Origin: Aquanectria penicillioides
Lineage: Eukaryota > Ascomycota > Sordariomycetes > Hypocreales > Nectriaceae
Length of the DNA: 64,000 nt
NCBI GenBank assembly: GCA_003415625.1
Contig: PYIU01000002.1
Span: 6,758,001 to 6,822,000 of the forward strand
Reading direction: 5' to 3'
Below are positions 22,624 through 34,322 of the stretch, one piece after another. The notes beneath the pieces were generated by a model, which saw only the letters and a program-made list of their open reading frames with translations, had not been told where the DNA came from and did no database searches. Position numbers and translations under genes: made by a program. The first letter of the stretch is position 1. Each line of letters starts with the position of its first letter.

Positions 22624-23622
22624 GAGAGGTAACGGACAGCTGGGAACGGAGCGGAGGGAACTGAGGGGGCTGAGCTAGGCAATCCGGACGAGCCAAGAGA
22701 TGATCCACGTAGCAATCGCAGGCTGAGCAAATAGAAGAGGGTGGTGAGTGGATTCATTGCAACTGTCGTTGGTCCATCTTGGACGTGGGCTGGCTGGGCT
22801 GGTGCAGGTAAGACACAGCCTGACCATACCGCCATGCCATGCCCAGAGACCTGCTGGAGTCGGCGACGACCCAATTGAGTGAGGCCTGACAGGAAAACAA
22901 CCGATGCGGTTGTGTTACAACGCTTTATCTGCATCCCAATCTGTTGAGATCGGTGGTCGTTGAAACCGACTGCCGATGACATGGTGACGGACGGGTGACG
23001 GTCTCATTGAGCCAGACCAGGGCTTCGAACTAACAATTAGGCCAGGCCAGCTAGGATCCCTAGCTGAACGCAACTCCACAATTTCCATCTCAGGATTTAC
23101 GACTTGGTATTGCGCCGCTGAAAAAAGATAAACTAGCCTGGGGTCCGAGTGACTACTACTACGGTGCGCTCGTGCCTCTCTTGTTTCTGGGGGCCGTGGC
23201 CGAAGGTGGTGTATGGCCGTGCTACGTGTGGTGTACATGCGCGACCCAGAGGCATGGGCATTCAGCTAGCAAGTCGAGACTGCAGACCGTTGCACATCGC
23301 GACCACTCTACGGGGACGCCATCCAATTACACCCATGTGGACTACGCCTTGTGTACCCACGCGAGCGCCCTCCATTGGTGATGTTTGTCTGCACGCCAGC
23401 CTTGGAGGGACGGGGCAGCGAAGAGCCGGGGGAGCTGTGCAGGGCGCGGAGTGCAATCAAATGAAAGAGACGCACTCCCTTCGCCTCTTCCATACATAGT
23501 ACATCTGGTAGGACTGTTCCTCCCATCCTCTTGGTTTCCCACGCACCATCCCTCACGACTTACGCTCGTTTCATATTCTTTCCCAGTCGGCCGGTTCAAC
23601 GACCACATCAGGCTTTCTCAAC

Positions 23623-24719
23623 ATGACGTACGATACCTCGAAGGCGGTGGACTACTTTGGGTTTTCGTGTCCCAATGGAGGAACCTTTTACATCTGCCAG
23701 GATTCCAGCGTTCGGTTTATGGGGTGCTGCATGAGCAATGCCTGTAGCAACAATGGCAAGTGCCCAGACAACGACCTGCGCTCTTCGACCTTTAGTGCGG
23801 ACAAGTACGACAAGCTCCCGGCTCAAGACTGCAACAACTCCAATGGAACAACGAACTGGTACACTTGTAAATTCACCTCGCCCCCCTTTGTAGGATGTTG
23901 TAAGGAAGGCGCATGTGGATCTACCACGGGCTGCTCGAGGGGTTCATTAGTACCAGCCGTCCTGTCCTCTATCGAAAACAACCGCCTCGACCTGCTTGAT
24001 CCCCCAGGAGCCTCTGCATCTTCTACCGCCGGTGCCACGAAATCTTCATCCTCGTCTTCAGCTTCGAGCTCAAGTTCCGCAACTGGTGCCGCTGGTGGAA
24101 AAACTTTGTCCACTGGCGCCGTTGCCGGCATTGCTGTGGGAGCAACTGCTGTGGGCCTGCTTGTCTTGGGTTTCTTAATCTGGAAATGCTGGGTGGTTCC
24201 GCGTAACAACAAGAAGAAAGAAGAGGAGGAGCGCATGGCTCAGCAAAACATGGCACAGATGAGCCAGAACCAGCCAGGATCTCCAGGAACGTTCGGCCAC
24301 CCGACTCCCATGAGCCACTATCAAGGTATGTGTTCCAGATGGATGTTGACCTCGTCATGACATGTCACTAACAACTGACGACAGGATCATTCAACTCAAC
24401 CCCAACATTGGCACATTTCCCCAGCGGAGTGCCCTCGGAATATGGCAAGGTGTCGCCTTACCAGCCGAGCTTTGATCGACCACCGTCGATGAGCACCTTT
24501 TCCGATGTCAGCTCGGTTCCGCAGAGGGGTTACCACCAAGGATACTCTCCCGTGCCTATGATTCCCGTGCAGGAGATGGACGGCACGGAGGTGACCCCAC
24601 AGGAGCTCAGCACCGGACAGGAACAGCATATCCAGCATGATAACGGACGCGTACAGCCCAATGGCCCCCACCCACAACAACAGAGCCCGAGACAGAACCA
24701 GTTGGGAATATCGTCGTGA
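23623..24719 (+). CDS. single-pass membrane protein with duplicated cysteine module
   Basis: Two exons, 23623-24325 and 24385-24719, giving 345 aa; the 59-nt intron has a CTGAC branch site. The N-terminal ~105 residues hold two copies of a six-cysteine module. Copy 1 has C16, C25, C35-C36, C41 and C47; copy 2 has C70, C82, C92-C93, C98 and C104. The spacing GCC-x4-C-x5-C is identical in both. A Ser/Thr-rich stalk (about 131-162) leads to a transmembrane helix (about 164-191, AGIAVGATAVGLLVLGFLIW) and a basic stop-transfer RNNKKK. The cytoplasmic tail is rich in P, Q and S. No N-terminal signal peptide is visible, so insertion may be via the single helix with the N-terminus outside. Similar architectures occur in fungal wall-sensor-like proteins; the ligand and role are unknown. 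Confidence 0.8.
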
Positions 24720-27268
24720 AGAGATTTAGGGATATAGGGTATGAACTCGGGTACAATGACAGCCAGTTTACGGTTTTATATATCAGGTCGCACAGGATGA
24801 ACTCGGAGATAAAGAGACGGAGAGAATTGTCGTTGACGAGCCCTGAAAGCGAAAGGCGTTGGGGGAACAGGTCATTTTTCAATACTCCATATACATTTTT
24901 ATTCATATTCAAAACTAATTTAAAGTTAAATCAAGCATGCCAGAGCCGGCAATTCAGAGTTTATCATCGTCTGCTAGAGGTATTGGTCAGTCAGTCAATT
25001 ATCCATCAATCTGATATGCAGTCACATTGTGACAGGATATCGAATGTTCTTTGCAAATCATGATCTTTCTAAGCTCGTGAATGTCTCGAATTTATCAGAT
25101 TCCGTCCCTGTTTCGGCACAAACAAAACATCCCCTCTCCCTTGCTCTCTCTCCCCTCGCCGACGCACGAAACCCCGTAGCCCAATAGTGCAGAGCCTCCC
25201 ACAGCCAATGACGCCACTGCCCGCCTCCGAGGCGAATACAGAGTAGGGCTGGACTGGACTGGGCCACAGCATTACCGGCTCCTGTGTCTCACAAATTGAG
25301 AGTCGCAGGCGTTACCAGCAGACGGAGAGGAGAGTCATGTGTTTCTACCGAATGAAATACCGCCAGTGGCGCGGCTCCGCTTCGGCACAGCCCCAATGCC
25401 AATCTCAGACCATGATCTCCCCTCCTCCTCCTCACATCTCCGTCTTTTATTTATGTCTAAAAGCTTATTCCGCTAGTGCCACGGCTATCTGGACGACAAC
25501 CAGCCGGGCAAGGGGCTCAGAAAAGGGTCGAATACGTGTTGAGTAAATTTGGTGGCTGGGGCTGTGTCGGATGGACTGTGGGGAGGCGTGTCTTTTGGGT
25601 TGCGCCAATACTTGGATATATGGCGCCGGTTAAGGAAAACGACATTGGCACGGGATAAGATGGGGACTATGACGACAATGGCGAGTGAGAAGGGCCTGAG
25701 CGGCTCTTTTATCATATGCCTCCCATAAGTTGGTCGTATCTCGACCTTCATATACACGAAAGGTGGAGGCCGTGAATGAATGTCCTTGGCACTTCCTCTT
25801 GGATCACACAACCCTTCCAATTGCGAACCTGACATTACTCAATCCCTGTCTTGGCGTTGCCGTTTTCTGAAACTGACCACGAGGATCCTCCAACGAAGGT
25901 TGGTTGTTTCGTAGAGACGCGTGTGTATCCCGTAGTTTTTGAAAATCGAACCTCGCCTCCAGATGACCCGCACAGTGGGTACTGACTTGGCGTGTGTGGT
26001 GATGGCGGTATCACCTTGTTGCCTCAGAGTCGTCCCACTGGCACTAGGAAGCTATGCCTCTCTCGGGGAAGCCAAGGAAGGGCAAAAATAATCAATATGT
26101 GTCGGTTCAAGACTATGGAGTCTGGATCGTAATCGGATCACTGTACAGTGGACATGTGGCGTGCACTACACGCCTGATTAGTGAACTCAGGTGGCGACTA
26201 GCAGTTTGAAAATTCACAATGAAGACCTGTAGGACCACCCAGATTATCCCTCAGACGATGTGGGTATTCTGGGACATTAGATGATGTGGGTAAATATGAC
26301 TAGATCCTTAAAATCCTCCCAGGGCACAACATGTCGGCTTACCCCTTCGCCAAGAAATTATTCATTGTTGACTAACTCGGAGCTCCAAAGGAGTAGAAGC
26401 GATTAAATTCCATTATATCTTAAATTGACGCTTTTCTTGGCTAGCCGGATCTTGGAGTCTCTTCGATATGCCTGTTGTCCAATCCTTCGCGCGAATGGGC
26501 CACATTCAGTTTGGGAGTGTTGTTGAGAGATTGTAGAGGAAGCAGATAACAAGTATATTGGTCTTCCAATCAAGTTTCGTATCTCCAATTGGTTCACTTT
26601 GAAACCAATGTTGGTATTGTTTCCCGCTAAGATGCATTTCTTGCACTTGTCACCCAAGAGAGAGAAAGAGAACCCCTCATGGTTCGCCATGCTCAACGAA
26701 CATGACACTACATTTCATGTTAAGTGTCTAAGGCCCTCAAATGAATCTACATGCCAAGCATAGTGACTAATAATCGTAGAGCTGATAATACATGTATTCT
26801 GGACAACAAGCCTCTGCCCCATTCCTCGCAAGGCGCAAAAGGAGAGGATCCAGCTACAGAGATACTGGATTCACCTTCGTAACTGAGGCTCCAGGAATGA
26901 TATAATTTCATGTATAACTCAAAATGGTTTCTTAGATGAGGTTCACGTATTTCCCATGCACCCCGATGTGGCTTCATATCAGATGAGACGTCTGTGGCTG
27001 TGGATCCAAGCGATCTTTTGACGGCCATGTACCTACCAACCTTTGGGCTATACCTGAAAAAATTGCATGTTTGGAATTTTGTCAATATTAATTCGGTGAG
27101 GTTTTTTCACAAAAAGCCACCAAGCCCAAGTATTATGACGATGGTCCGAAAAGGCTGAAGCTACTCTACTGATCTACTTGGTTGACTCAGTGGTCGTCGA
27201 TGTTGATGGAATTCGCGCGGCCCGCTTAGATGTGCCGAGGAAACGTGCCGAGGGACATTGATGAGTAG
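24720..27268. other. gene-poor, AT-rich stretch
   Basis: Short frames on both strands have no motif support. A 19-base segment at 26162-26180 recurs with two mismatches at 36281-36299. No transposon ends, tRNA or rRNA were recognised. Confidence 0.45.
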
Positions 27269-27886
27269 CTTCGGAAAGCGGCATTCTCATCTCTCGCGCT
27301 TAGAAAACTCGCCCCCACGAACTACGGCCAGCCCACAATTGAGCTCAAGCTCTCTACTTTAAGCAACTACGGCGGCCAACAACTGGGCGAAATCCCGGCA
27401 TCCCCGGAATTTGAGGTCGACATGACCAAAAGGAGGATGGCAAACATCTCTAAGCAGATTGAGATCTCGCCCGACGACGGCGTTCGCCACGGGAATAGCT
27501 TCTTGACGTTGCTCGCACAACCGTTTACGCCGAAGAATACGGAGCATGCAATTGGCCTGCTCAAACACGACACCGCGATTGAAACGGGAAAGCAGAGCGT
27601 GTTCCAGTCAGCTGTCTCAAGGATTGGCGCACACACGGAGCGTGGGCCCTATTGGCGAATGAGACGCTTCGTCTTGTGACTTGCAAAGGCGGCCGTAGGT
27701 CGAGTGGGAAGCCGGCCATTGGTCCAGATGAAGAACCGGCATGTATCTAGACCAAAGTAGGGAGTGACGACCAAATCCCGGACAAGCTCGACGGTCTCTC
27801 AGATGCCTTGATCGAGCGTCTCCTAGCTCGCTTCGTTGTTAGCGGGGAGGGTGCATTTGCCGACATTCGTGCGGCTGTACCGTAAC
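27269..27886 (+). pseudogene. possible decayed coding sequence, family unknown
   Basis: The frame is open from just after the TAG at 27266-27268 to the TGA at 27677-27679 (136 codons), with many codons ending in G or C. It contains peptide-like runs such as LSNYGGQQLGEIPASPEF and QIEISPDDGVRHGNSF, and no suitable ATG before 27422. The same frame continues to a TAG at 27758. A shift to another frame then gives DQIPDKLDGLSDALIERLL up to the TAA at 27883-27885. This looks like pieces of one gene broken by stops and a shift, in an otherwise empty region. The opposite strand is also partly open, so chance is possible. I do not recognise the family. Confidence 0.3.
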
Positions 27887-28089
27887 AACTCAAAAAATTC
27901 AAAACTGGCTGTGGAGTCTTGTCCCCACAAATTCCCATATATAGATATCTCTGAAAGATTTCGTTCGTTATATGCAAGAGAGTGGAGACAAAACCCACTT
28001 CGAATTTCTTGAGTTTATACGGTACTATGGTAGCCACTTTGGCGTGTGAATTTCACTAGTTTCCTGCCTCAACACCATTCGCTAACTTA

Positions 28090-28113
28090 CTGCTGCTGCT
28101 GCTGCTGCTGCTG
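28090..28113. repeat. (CTG)8 microsatellite
   Basis: Eight perfect CTG triplets, followed by degenerate CTG/CCG triplets to about 28132. Confidence 0.9.
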
Positions 28114-29448
28114 CCGCTACAGCTGAGCTGCTGCATCAGTCACCTTTCCTCCGCCACCCGGATTGCAGCCGACGTCCCTTGTCATGTTCCGTCGACTATG
28201 CAATGTTCTAGTAAACGATGATTGGCCCTTGGTCTGCGGAATTCGGGAATGCGAAAAGCAATCTGCACGCTCTGTAAAGGCCCCAGCCGCCGGACCCAGA
28301 GGATGGTCGCTTACTCACTCTCGCATTATGCACCCTGGTTTATTCCTCTGCCGATATATTACCTATTGGACGGGCGACGAGAAGAACGCGCAGCCCAACC
28401 CTCGGTTCCAGGGCGCATATGCGAGATGGATTCTCCATTGTTGAGCAACAATTAAAAAAAAAAACGAATTCAGTCAGGCCCCCCTTTGAGACAAAGAGGC
28501 TAATCTGTCGCGTGATGCCTGTACGCGTTTTTGAGAGATGATGGTAAAGCCGTAGCGCATCACATCATGGGACTCGGAAAACCGGATGATCGGCACTGAG
28601 ACTTGAAGGATGGGGAGGTCTAAGTGCACCATAGTAGGAAACTTTTTTTTGGGGCTCGGGCTTGGGCTTGGGCATCTGATGGATTGACACACGCCACCAC
28701 TGGGAGCTGGGAGCCGGGTTAACCGTATTAAATGACAATGTTGCAATAATGCTACCGCAGGATTCCCCAAGGTGGTGGTGGTTGGAGATGGGTCGTCGAG
28801 AGAAGCAGAGCCAGAGGCTAGGCATGGGACCAGCTGGAAAAAATCCAATTCAATTTTAATTGATGAGGAATTAAAACATAAGAGAGAGAGAGACAGAGAG
28901 GTGTGCCCAAGAGACAAAAGAAAAGCAAAAAAAGAGAAGAAAAAAGAAAAGAAGAAAAATAATACCCGTTGCAGGCGGACCAAACGCGTGCGCAGATTCG
29001 AGGTCTCACTTCAATGCGGGGCAGGTATGTATGCTGCGGCGAGTGCAGCGCATAGTGCATCGGAGGTCACACATATGACGATGCAGGGCGGCGCTGGCAA
29101 CTTCGACAAATCGAGCCAAAGTCTACCAATGGAACAGGAAGGCAAAAAACACCATGGCGATGGTCGCCGTCTTGGCGCACCGGGGAGTTTCCAGCCTCAC
29201 GGGCTCTCGGGCTCCCGGGGCGCCTTTGCGCAACTTCTCCACTCACTCCCGGGGCCGCACGCACGTTTGGGCTAGCAAAAGCTCCACATGAATTGTGACG
29301 TGCCGAACGGCGGGCGTCGGCGACGGCAGTGGTGGGTGGTGGGCCAAGCAGAGACAGAGAGAGGAGAGGGACGAGCAGGAGAAGGGAGGGTACAAAGTAC
29401 AGATAAAGGAAGGGCAAACGACGAACGATACGGGCTTTCAAGCTCAGG

Positions 29449-29482
29449 CACAGACACAGACACAGACACAGACACAGATACA
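29449..29482. repeat. (CAGACA)n microsatellite
   Basis: About five and a half direct copies of the hexamer CAGACA, the last ones degenerate. Confidence 0.85.
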
Positions 29483-29737
29483 GTCACACGCAAGCAGCAC
29501 GAAACTGGGGAGGGGGGGAGGGATGAGAAAGCAAGCTCCTTAGCTCGCCCGGGCCCGAGCCTTGGCTTTCGTAGCCAGAGGCCAGCTGGCCAATGGAGCC
29601 GACCGGGCAGGTCACTGGGCCGAAGTCTTGGATAAATTGGCTTGGGCTCTTGGCCTTGGCGCAGATTGTGGTGCCGCCATAGAGAACATGGGACAAGGGA
29701 CATGGGTGGAAGAACAAGGGCCGTGATTCATTACCAT

Positions 29738-29816
29738 GAGGAGAGGAAGAGAGAGAGAGAGAGAGAAAGAGAGAGTGTGTGAGTGTGAGTGTGAGTGAGT
29801 AAGTGAGTGAGTGAGC
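29738..29816. repeat. GA tract passing into GTGAGT-type repeat
   Basis: A (GA)n run to about 29775 is followed by GTGT, GAGT and GTGAGT units. It is entirely purine-rich on the plus strand in its first half. Confidence 0.85.
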
Positions 29817-30193
29817 GACTTGGGTTCCATAGTCTTGGGTCTGGTACATACCCAGGCGTCGTCTATGGGTAGGCAGGCAGGTAGCGTTTGGGGAAGTGAG
29901 GAGGAGAAGAACAGAGACAGAGAACGAAGGAAGAAAGGTCATTCATCCATCTCTTCAGTGGTTGGCTGGTTGGTTTTTTTTTTTCCCTTGTTCCTTCGTC
30001 CTCGTCGACTCTTTTATCTCCGCTCCATAGCCGGCGCCAAGTTGCCGGATCCCGAGATTCTACGCCCCGGGTCTACAAGCCCTGAAGGCCTATTGACAGC
30101 AGCTTCTGGTGCCGTCGGCGAGAGAGCTCGACTTTCGGTCCAGCTGCAGCTCTCGGGAGGGGGAAGACACTTGTCCAGTTGGGGTCTTGCTCT

Positions 30194-30214
30194 CTGCTAC
30201 TACTGCTGCTGCTG

Positions 30215-30255
<41 letters not shown>

Positions 30256-30262
30256 GCTGCTA
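30194..30262. repeat. (CTG/CTA)n triplet array
   Basis: About 22 consecutive triplets of CTG and CTA, with nine or more uninterrupted CTG in the second half. It ends about 685 bp before the start codon of the next gene. Confidence 0.9.
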
Positions 30263-30855
30263 GGTAAATACTACGTCTGCCAAGAGCTGCCAGAAATGGC
30301 CCGGCAGACCGTCACGACTCAGATCCATCGTCGTACTTTGTTTGCTGCGGCCAAATGCCAAGCCTCGTGGAGCAGGGATCCGTAGTGGCGGGCTCGAACC
30401 ACCAAAGGGCGACTCCAAATAACCTTGTACCGGTGCGTTCCCCGTCCCCTTCGTCTCGTTTCGCTGGTCTTTTCCTCCTCCAAGAGACCCAGCCATGCCC
30501 ATGATCCCGCAGCTTCTGCCTCGCCTCTGCCTCTGCTTCAGCGCCCGATGCCACTGCTGCCCGCCCGAGCGTGGCCGTCTCTGCCCTACATAAAAAACGG
30601 CCCCATTGCCATTCCGCCCGCGCCACCACCACCGCCCTCGTTTTCTCTCGCGCTTGGCTCGTTAGCTCCGCGCGTGAACTCTCACTCGACAGCCTGCTCT
30701 CTCCCGCTCTCATTGTGCCCGGGCGGTTGTTGAGAGACAGACGGGGGGCACGACAAACACACGCGCAAACACGCGCGCACACAAACGCTCATCTCATCAT
30801 TCATTCATACACCCACGCCAATTCAGCCCGCCCAAAAAAAAAAACATCACCTCCA

Positions 30856-30863
30856 CTATATAG
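30856..30863 (+). promoter_or_regulatory. TATA-like box of the epimerase-like gene
   Basis: CTATATAG lies about 84 nt upstream of the ATG at 30947, in a suitable place for a core promoter element. It could also be chance. Confidence 0.35.
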
Positions 30864-30946
30864 AGAGAAACACCACGGGGGAAAACAAACCGCCAACGCC
30901 TCCTCTCCCTCTTTCCTCCCCCTTCTGATCCACCGACATTCCAATC

Positions 30947-32070
30947 ATGAAGGTCATCGTCACTGGCGCCACCGGTGCCGTCGGCAAGGAGATTGTCCGT
31001 CACTGTCTGGATGACCCGCGCATCACAAAGCTCGTCATTCTGACCAGACGAGCTGTCTCAATGGATGTGGAAAGCCACCCCAAAACTGAGGTGGTGATGC
31101 ATCAAGACTTTTCCAAGTATTCGGAAGATTTACTGAGACGTCTAGAGGGTGCCTCAGCATGCCTGTGGTAAGTTTTCTTTTTCTTTCTCTTTTCTGTCTT
31201 TTCAATTCTTTCTTGAAAGCTATTTTGTTTGGTCCTTCTTCTCCTTGCTGCTTTCCTTGTCCTCCCTTCTTTTATTCTATCTTCATTCCTTCGTTGTTCC
31301 TCGTGTTGAGATGAGATGTACCGGATACCAACACTCCCACACACAATGCAGAGCCAGATCTGAAGACTGCCTGTGCTTGGGCTGGGGGCTTCACTCCTCC
31401 CGGCTTACGAGATCATGATCCTTGTCCTGCTCATTCACATATTCACTCGCCGTCATTGATCCCGCTTACTTGGGGGTGAAATTCTTTTTGTTCGCAACAT
31501 ATTTCATAATTGCTTATTTTATACTTCATTTCTCCTCATTGTCCTGGTCCGGGCTGGTTTGGTTGGCTGCTACTTTTTTTGCACATCTCACTGACGCGAG
31601 CAAACCCAAACGCCAGGGCGATCGGTGGAAGAGCCGACCAACTCGAAAGCGACAAGGACACGCTGCACAAGGTCAGTGTGGAATTTCCCCTTGCCGCTGC
31701 CAAGGCCATGAGCGACCACATCGCCGCCAAGGCGTCCGGGGCCTCCAGATTCAGCTTCGTCTTCTGCAGCAGCCGGAACGCGGACCGTCACCCGGCAAAG
31801 CTTCTCTTCCTTAGCGATCCGCGCCGCCAAAAGGGCGAAGCTGAAAAGGGCCTCTGCGAGATCGCCGACGCCAACCCCCAGTTCTTCACCACCTGGATTC
31901 TGCGGCCCAACGCCGTCACCGCTGGCGAGGCCCCCAAGAAGCGGAGGCTCGTGGGGAGCCGCTCGAGCGGGGGTGTCGATCTGCAGCAGCTTGGCAAGGC
32001 TTTTGTCCGCGTGGCCTGTGAGGGCTGGAAGGATCGCATCATTGACAACGATGCCCTGCTAAAGATGTAA
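30947..32070 (+). CDS. NAD(P)-binding Rossmann protein, epimerase/NmrA-like
   Basis: Two exons, 30947-31167 and 31617-32070, giving 224 aa. The N-terminus MKVIVTGATGAVGKEIV is a glycine-rich dinucleotide-binding motif (GxxGxxG at residues 7-13). The exon junction completes a Trp codon and gives ASACLW-AIGGRADQL, matching the CIWAIGG segment usual in this family. The C-terminal half carries FSFVFCSSRNA, EKGLCEIADANPQFFTTWILRP and ends in DNALLKM-type sequence (IIDNDALLKM). Related proteins are small atypical short-chain dehydrogenases or NmrA-like redox sensors; the substrate is unknown. The intron is 449 nt, far longer than others here, with a CTGAC branch site near 31590. Confidence 0.85.
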
Positions 32071-33076
32071 CCAAACAATGGATGAAAGCCAGCCCAACAC
32101 CAACAGGAAGAGAGGGGCAAAAAAAAAAATTTATGGAAGACAACCAAAAAAAAAAATTCACCTTCATCATCTCGCGATGAGTCGACCCGTGTACGATTGG
32201 CGCTGGGCTAGAGCCCATGCATGCATGCAGAGATGGAGTCCCAATGGTGTCCCAACAGAGCTGGACACGGAGATGGAGAACGGATGTGCGTGTGCTGGCA
32301 TGGCATAACCCGGAGCATTTCTCCCTATTTTTTTAACCTTTTTTTTTCTTCTTTTTTTCTTATCACCCTCCATTTTCATCTGTGGGCTTGTTTTGTGGAG
32401 TATTAAGGGAAACAGAGAGCAGATACGCCCGAGTATTATTAGCTGGGAGAAGATATAGTCCAGCGCCAGCGAGCTTGAGGCTCGGATGCTGGATTTCACG
32501 ACCGTTATGAAGAAAAAAAACTGATAGATTGATTGATTCCGCGGCGTTGGAGACGGACATTTTCGCTTCATTCTTTCGCTTCATTCACCCGTTACATATT
32601 TTTTCCCTTCTCCTTGATCTTCTTCATTCCACTTTTCTTCTTGTTCTCTCCCCCGCCAGTTCGAGGATAGTCACCTCGAGAAGAGGAGGGGGCGCCTGGG
32701 GTCATTTCGAGGGCTTTTACTTTGCAAACCTTCACTCTGCACTGGAAGATGAACGCAACGCGAACAAGGCTTTTTTTTTTTCCTTTACTTATTTTTTTGA
32801 CCTCCTTTACCTAATACCTGAATGTCGATAGTGCTCAATTGAGGCGGCTTTGGAAAACTTGCTTGGTGCTCTTGGAAAAGCTGAGCGAATTCCGCCCCCG
32901 AACCAGCAGACGTGTTGAGTGAGACGTATCTATGAGACCTGGGACGAAACCGCCCGCCACCTCCATCATCCTTGCCACCTTTTAACTCTAATCGCCGAGA
33001 CATGGGCTTCCCCAGGTCGCCAATTGCCAAATATCGGAATCATCAGGTGGCGGAACAAAGGAAAGGCGCTCCTCGC
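32071..33076. other. convergent 3' region, T-rich
   Basis: It contains A9/A10 and several T-rich tracts (32125-32160, 32325-32365, 32770-32800). No gene was recognised. Confidence 0.5.
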
Positions 33077-33805
33077 TCACGCCGATTCGTCATCGTCGTC
33101 GGGGTCGCACTCCACAATTACCACGCGCCTGGGCGGCGAGTTTCGGACGTGCTCGAATCGCTGACCCGAGGGGATCTTGATGGTGTATCGTGAGACGTGG
33201 CACTGTTCGTCTTGTGGGTGCAATGGAGCCTGTCCAGAAGAGCTCCGAAAATGACCTTGTCCTGGCCAACGCATCTGTCCCGGGCCCGAAGCCTCCCTAT
33301 TTCGCCCGAGCACATCCCGCCCAGTAGTCCAAGATCGTGTCGATCCAGACGAGAAGAAATTGGACAACCATGACGGACAGAGGAGTGACAGGCAGCTTTC
33401 CTCTTCGTCACTGAAGCATTCCTCGTCCTCGTCCTCATCTTCGCTTGACGTGTCCACAGAGTCCCACAACCCTCTCCACGCTGAATACTCCATGTCATAG
33501 GAAGCGAAGTACATAACCTGGCACTCAGACATGTCTTCCAAGTCGCTCGAGCTATCAGTGTCGCCATCGCTGTGGCACTGCAGAGGATAGTCTATCATGA
33601 ATATCCTAGGGATCGTGTATTCCTCAACGGTTCGCGATTGTCCCGAAGTGCAGTTGCAGCCGGAACCATCGCAGAGGTCGTAAGCACTGCCCCCCGAACT
33701 ATTCGACGAGTTCACTTCGGTGCTCCCATCGTCTGAGATTTCTTTTCCTTTTTCGCTGCCTTTATGGCGCAGCAGCGGTGTATTCTCTGTTGGAGACTCG
33801 GCCAT
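33077..33805 (-). CDS. acidic hypothetical protein
   Basis: A single frame of 242 aa from the ATG at 33805; the frame also has an ATG at 33868, adding 21 residues. The inner start is preferred because MAESPTENTPLLRHKG resembles the N-termini of many fungal membrane-associated proteins, though no clear transmembrane segment follows. The middle is strongly acidic (SSEDEDEDEECFSDEEES around residue 123-140) and the C-terminus alternates basic and acidic stretches, ending in ECDPDDDDESA. I do not recognise a family. It is next to a run of small membrane-protein orphans, and might be lineage-specific like them. Expression is not shown by the sequence. Confidence 0.45.
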   Translation of the reverse strand: MAESPTENTPLLRHKGSEKGKEISDDGSTEVNSSNSSGGSAYDLCDGSGCNCTSGQSRTVEEYTIPRIFMIDYPLQCHSDGDTDSSSDLEDMSECQVMYFASYDMEYSAWRGLWDSVDTSSEDEDEDEECFSDEEESCLSLLCPSWLSNFFSSGSTRSWTTGRDVLGRNREASGPGQMRWPGQGHFRSSSGQAPLHPQDEQCHVSRYTIKIPSGQRFEHVRNSPPRRVVIVECDPDDDDESA

Positions 33806-34322
33806 CTTGTCGTTTTCACTGCAATGACGGCGAAGTAATTCGCAGAGGTGGCCCTGTCCGATTAGCAAAAGAGGAATTGAAACAAGGAGAAATTTGAAGA
33901 GATGGGTGAAAATAAATGAATTCTACTTGTGGGGATCTGAGAATCATTTGTTGCTTTATCTGTGCCCTTCTACCAAGGTGGATTCAGAGTTTTTCTCGCC
34001 ATCGCCAGCCAGGGTCACGACGGAGTCAAGACACGGTACAGCCCCAAAGGTAAAACGCGAATCCACCCTACCAAGGTGTTTGTCCATTATCTGCCGTTGA
34101 TATCTCCGATGACAGTGGTTTCGTATATGAATCGATTGGCAGTTTGGCTGTTCGTTTCCAATCACCACCACCCCGCACCCACCATCAATCCAAAATCACC
34201 ACTCAGTCGAGGCATCGACTGGTCCCTCGACACCTTCTTCGTCTCCTTCATCTTCATTTTCAGAGGCTCTGTCTTTAATGCAACTTCAGGTTGATCTTTT
34301 GGGACCTTTTTAACCGATAGTA
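33806..34322. other. intergenic region between two divergent orphans
   Basis: This is a 517-bp spacer. No gene was recognised; it probably holds the promoters of the acidic orphan and the first membrane orphan. Confidence 0.45.

Larger units (their letters stand above)
20656..23622. other. 3-kb intergenic span
   Basis: No gene or structural RNA was recognised. It contains a decamer repeat (21331-21369), a 12-bp palindrome CGTACGCGTACG at 22612-22623 and a GC-rich stretch around 21540-22330 with open frames on both strands that lack motifs. Confidence 0.5.
27887..30946. other. low-complexity intergenic region upstream of the epimerase-like gene
   Basis: The region carries several microsatellites (listed separately), purine-rich tracts (28880-28965, 29350-29410) and a CT-rich leader before 30947. 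Open frames here are products of simple sequence. No gene was recognised. Confidence 0.5.

Noticed and set aside
28474..28983. 169-codon minus-strand frame starting with a Phe-rich segment
   Set aside because: It is a product of purine-rich simple sequence rather than a protein-like sequence.
30375..30400. tRNA-like B box (GGTTCGAGCCC) on the minus strand
   Set aside because: A T-arm can be drawn, but there is no matching acceptor strand, D-arm or anticodon arm upstream.
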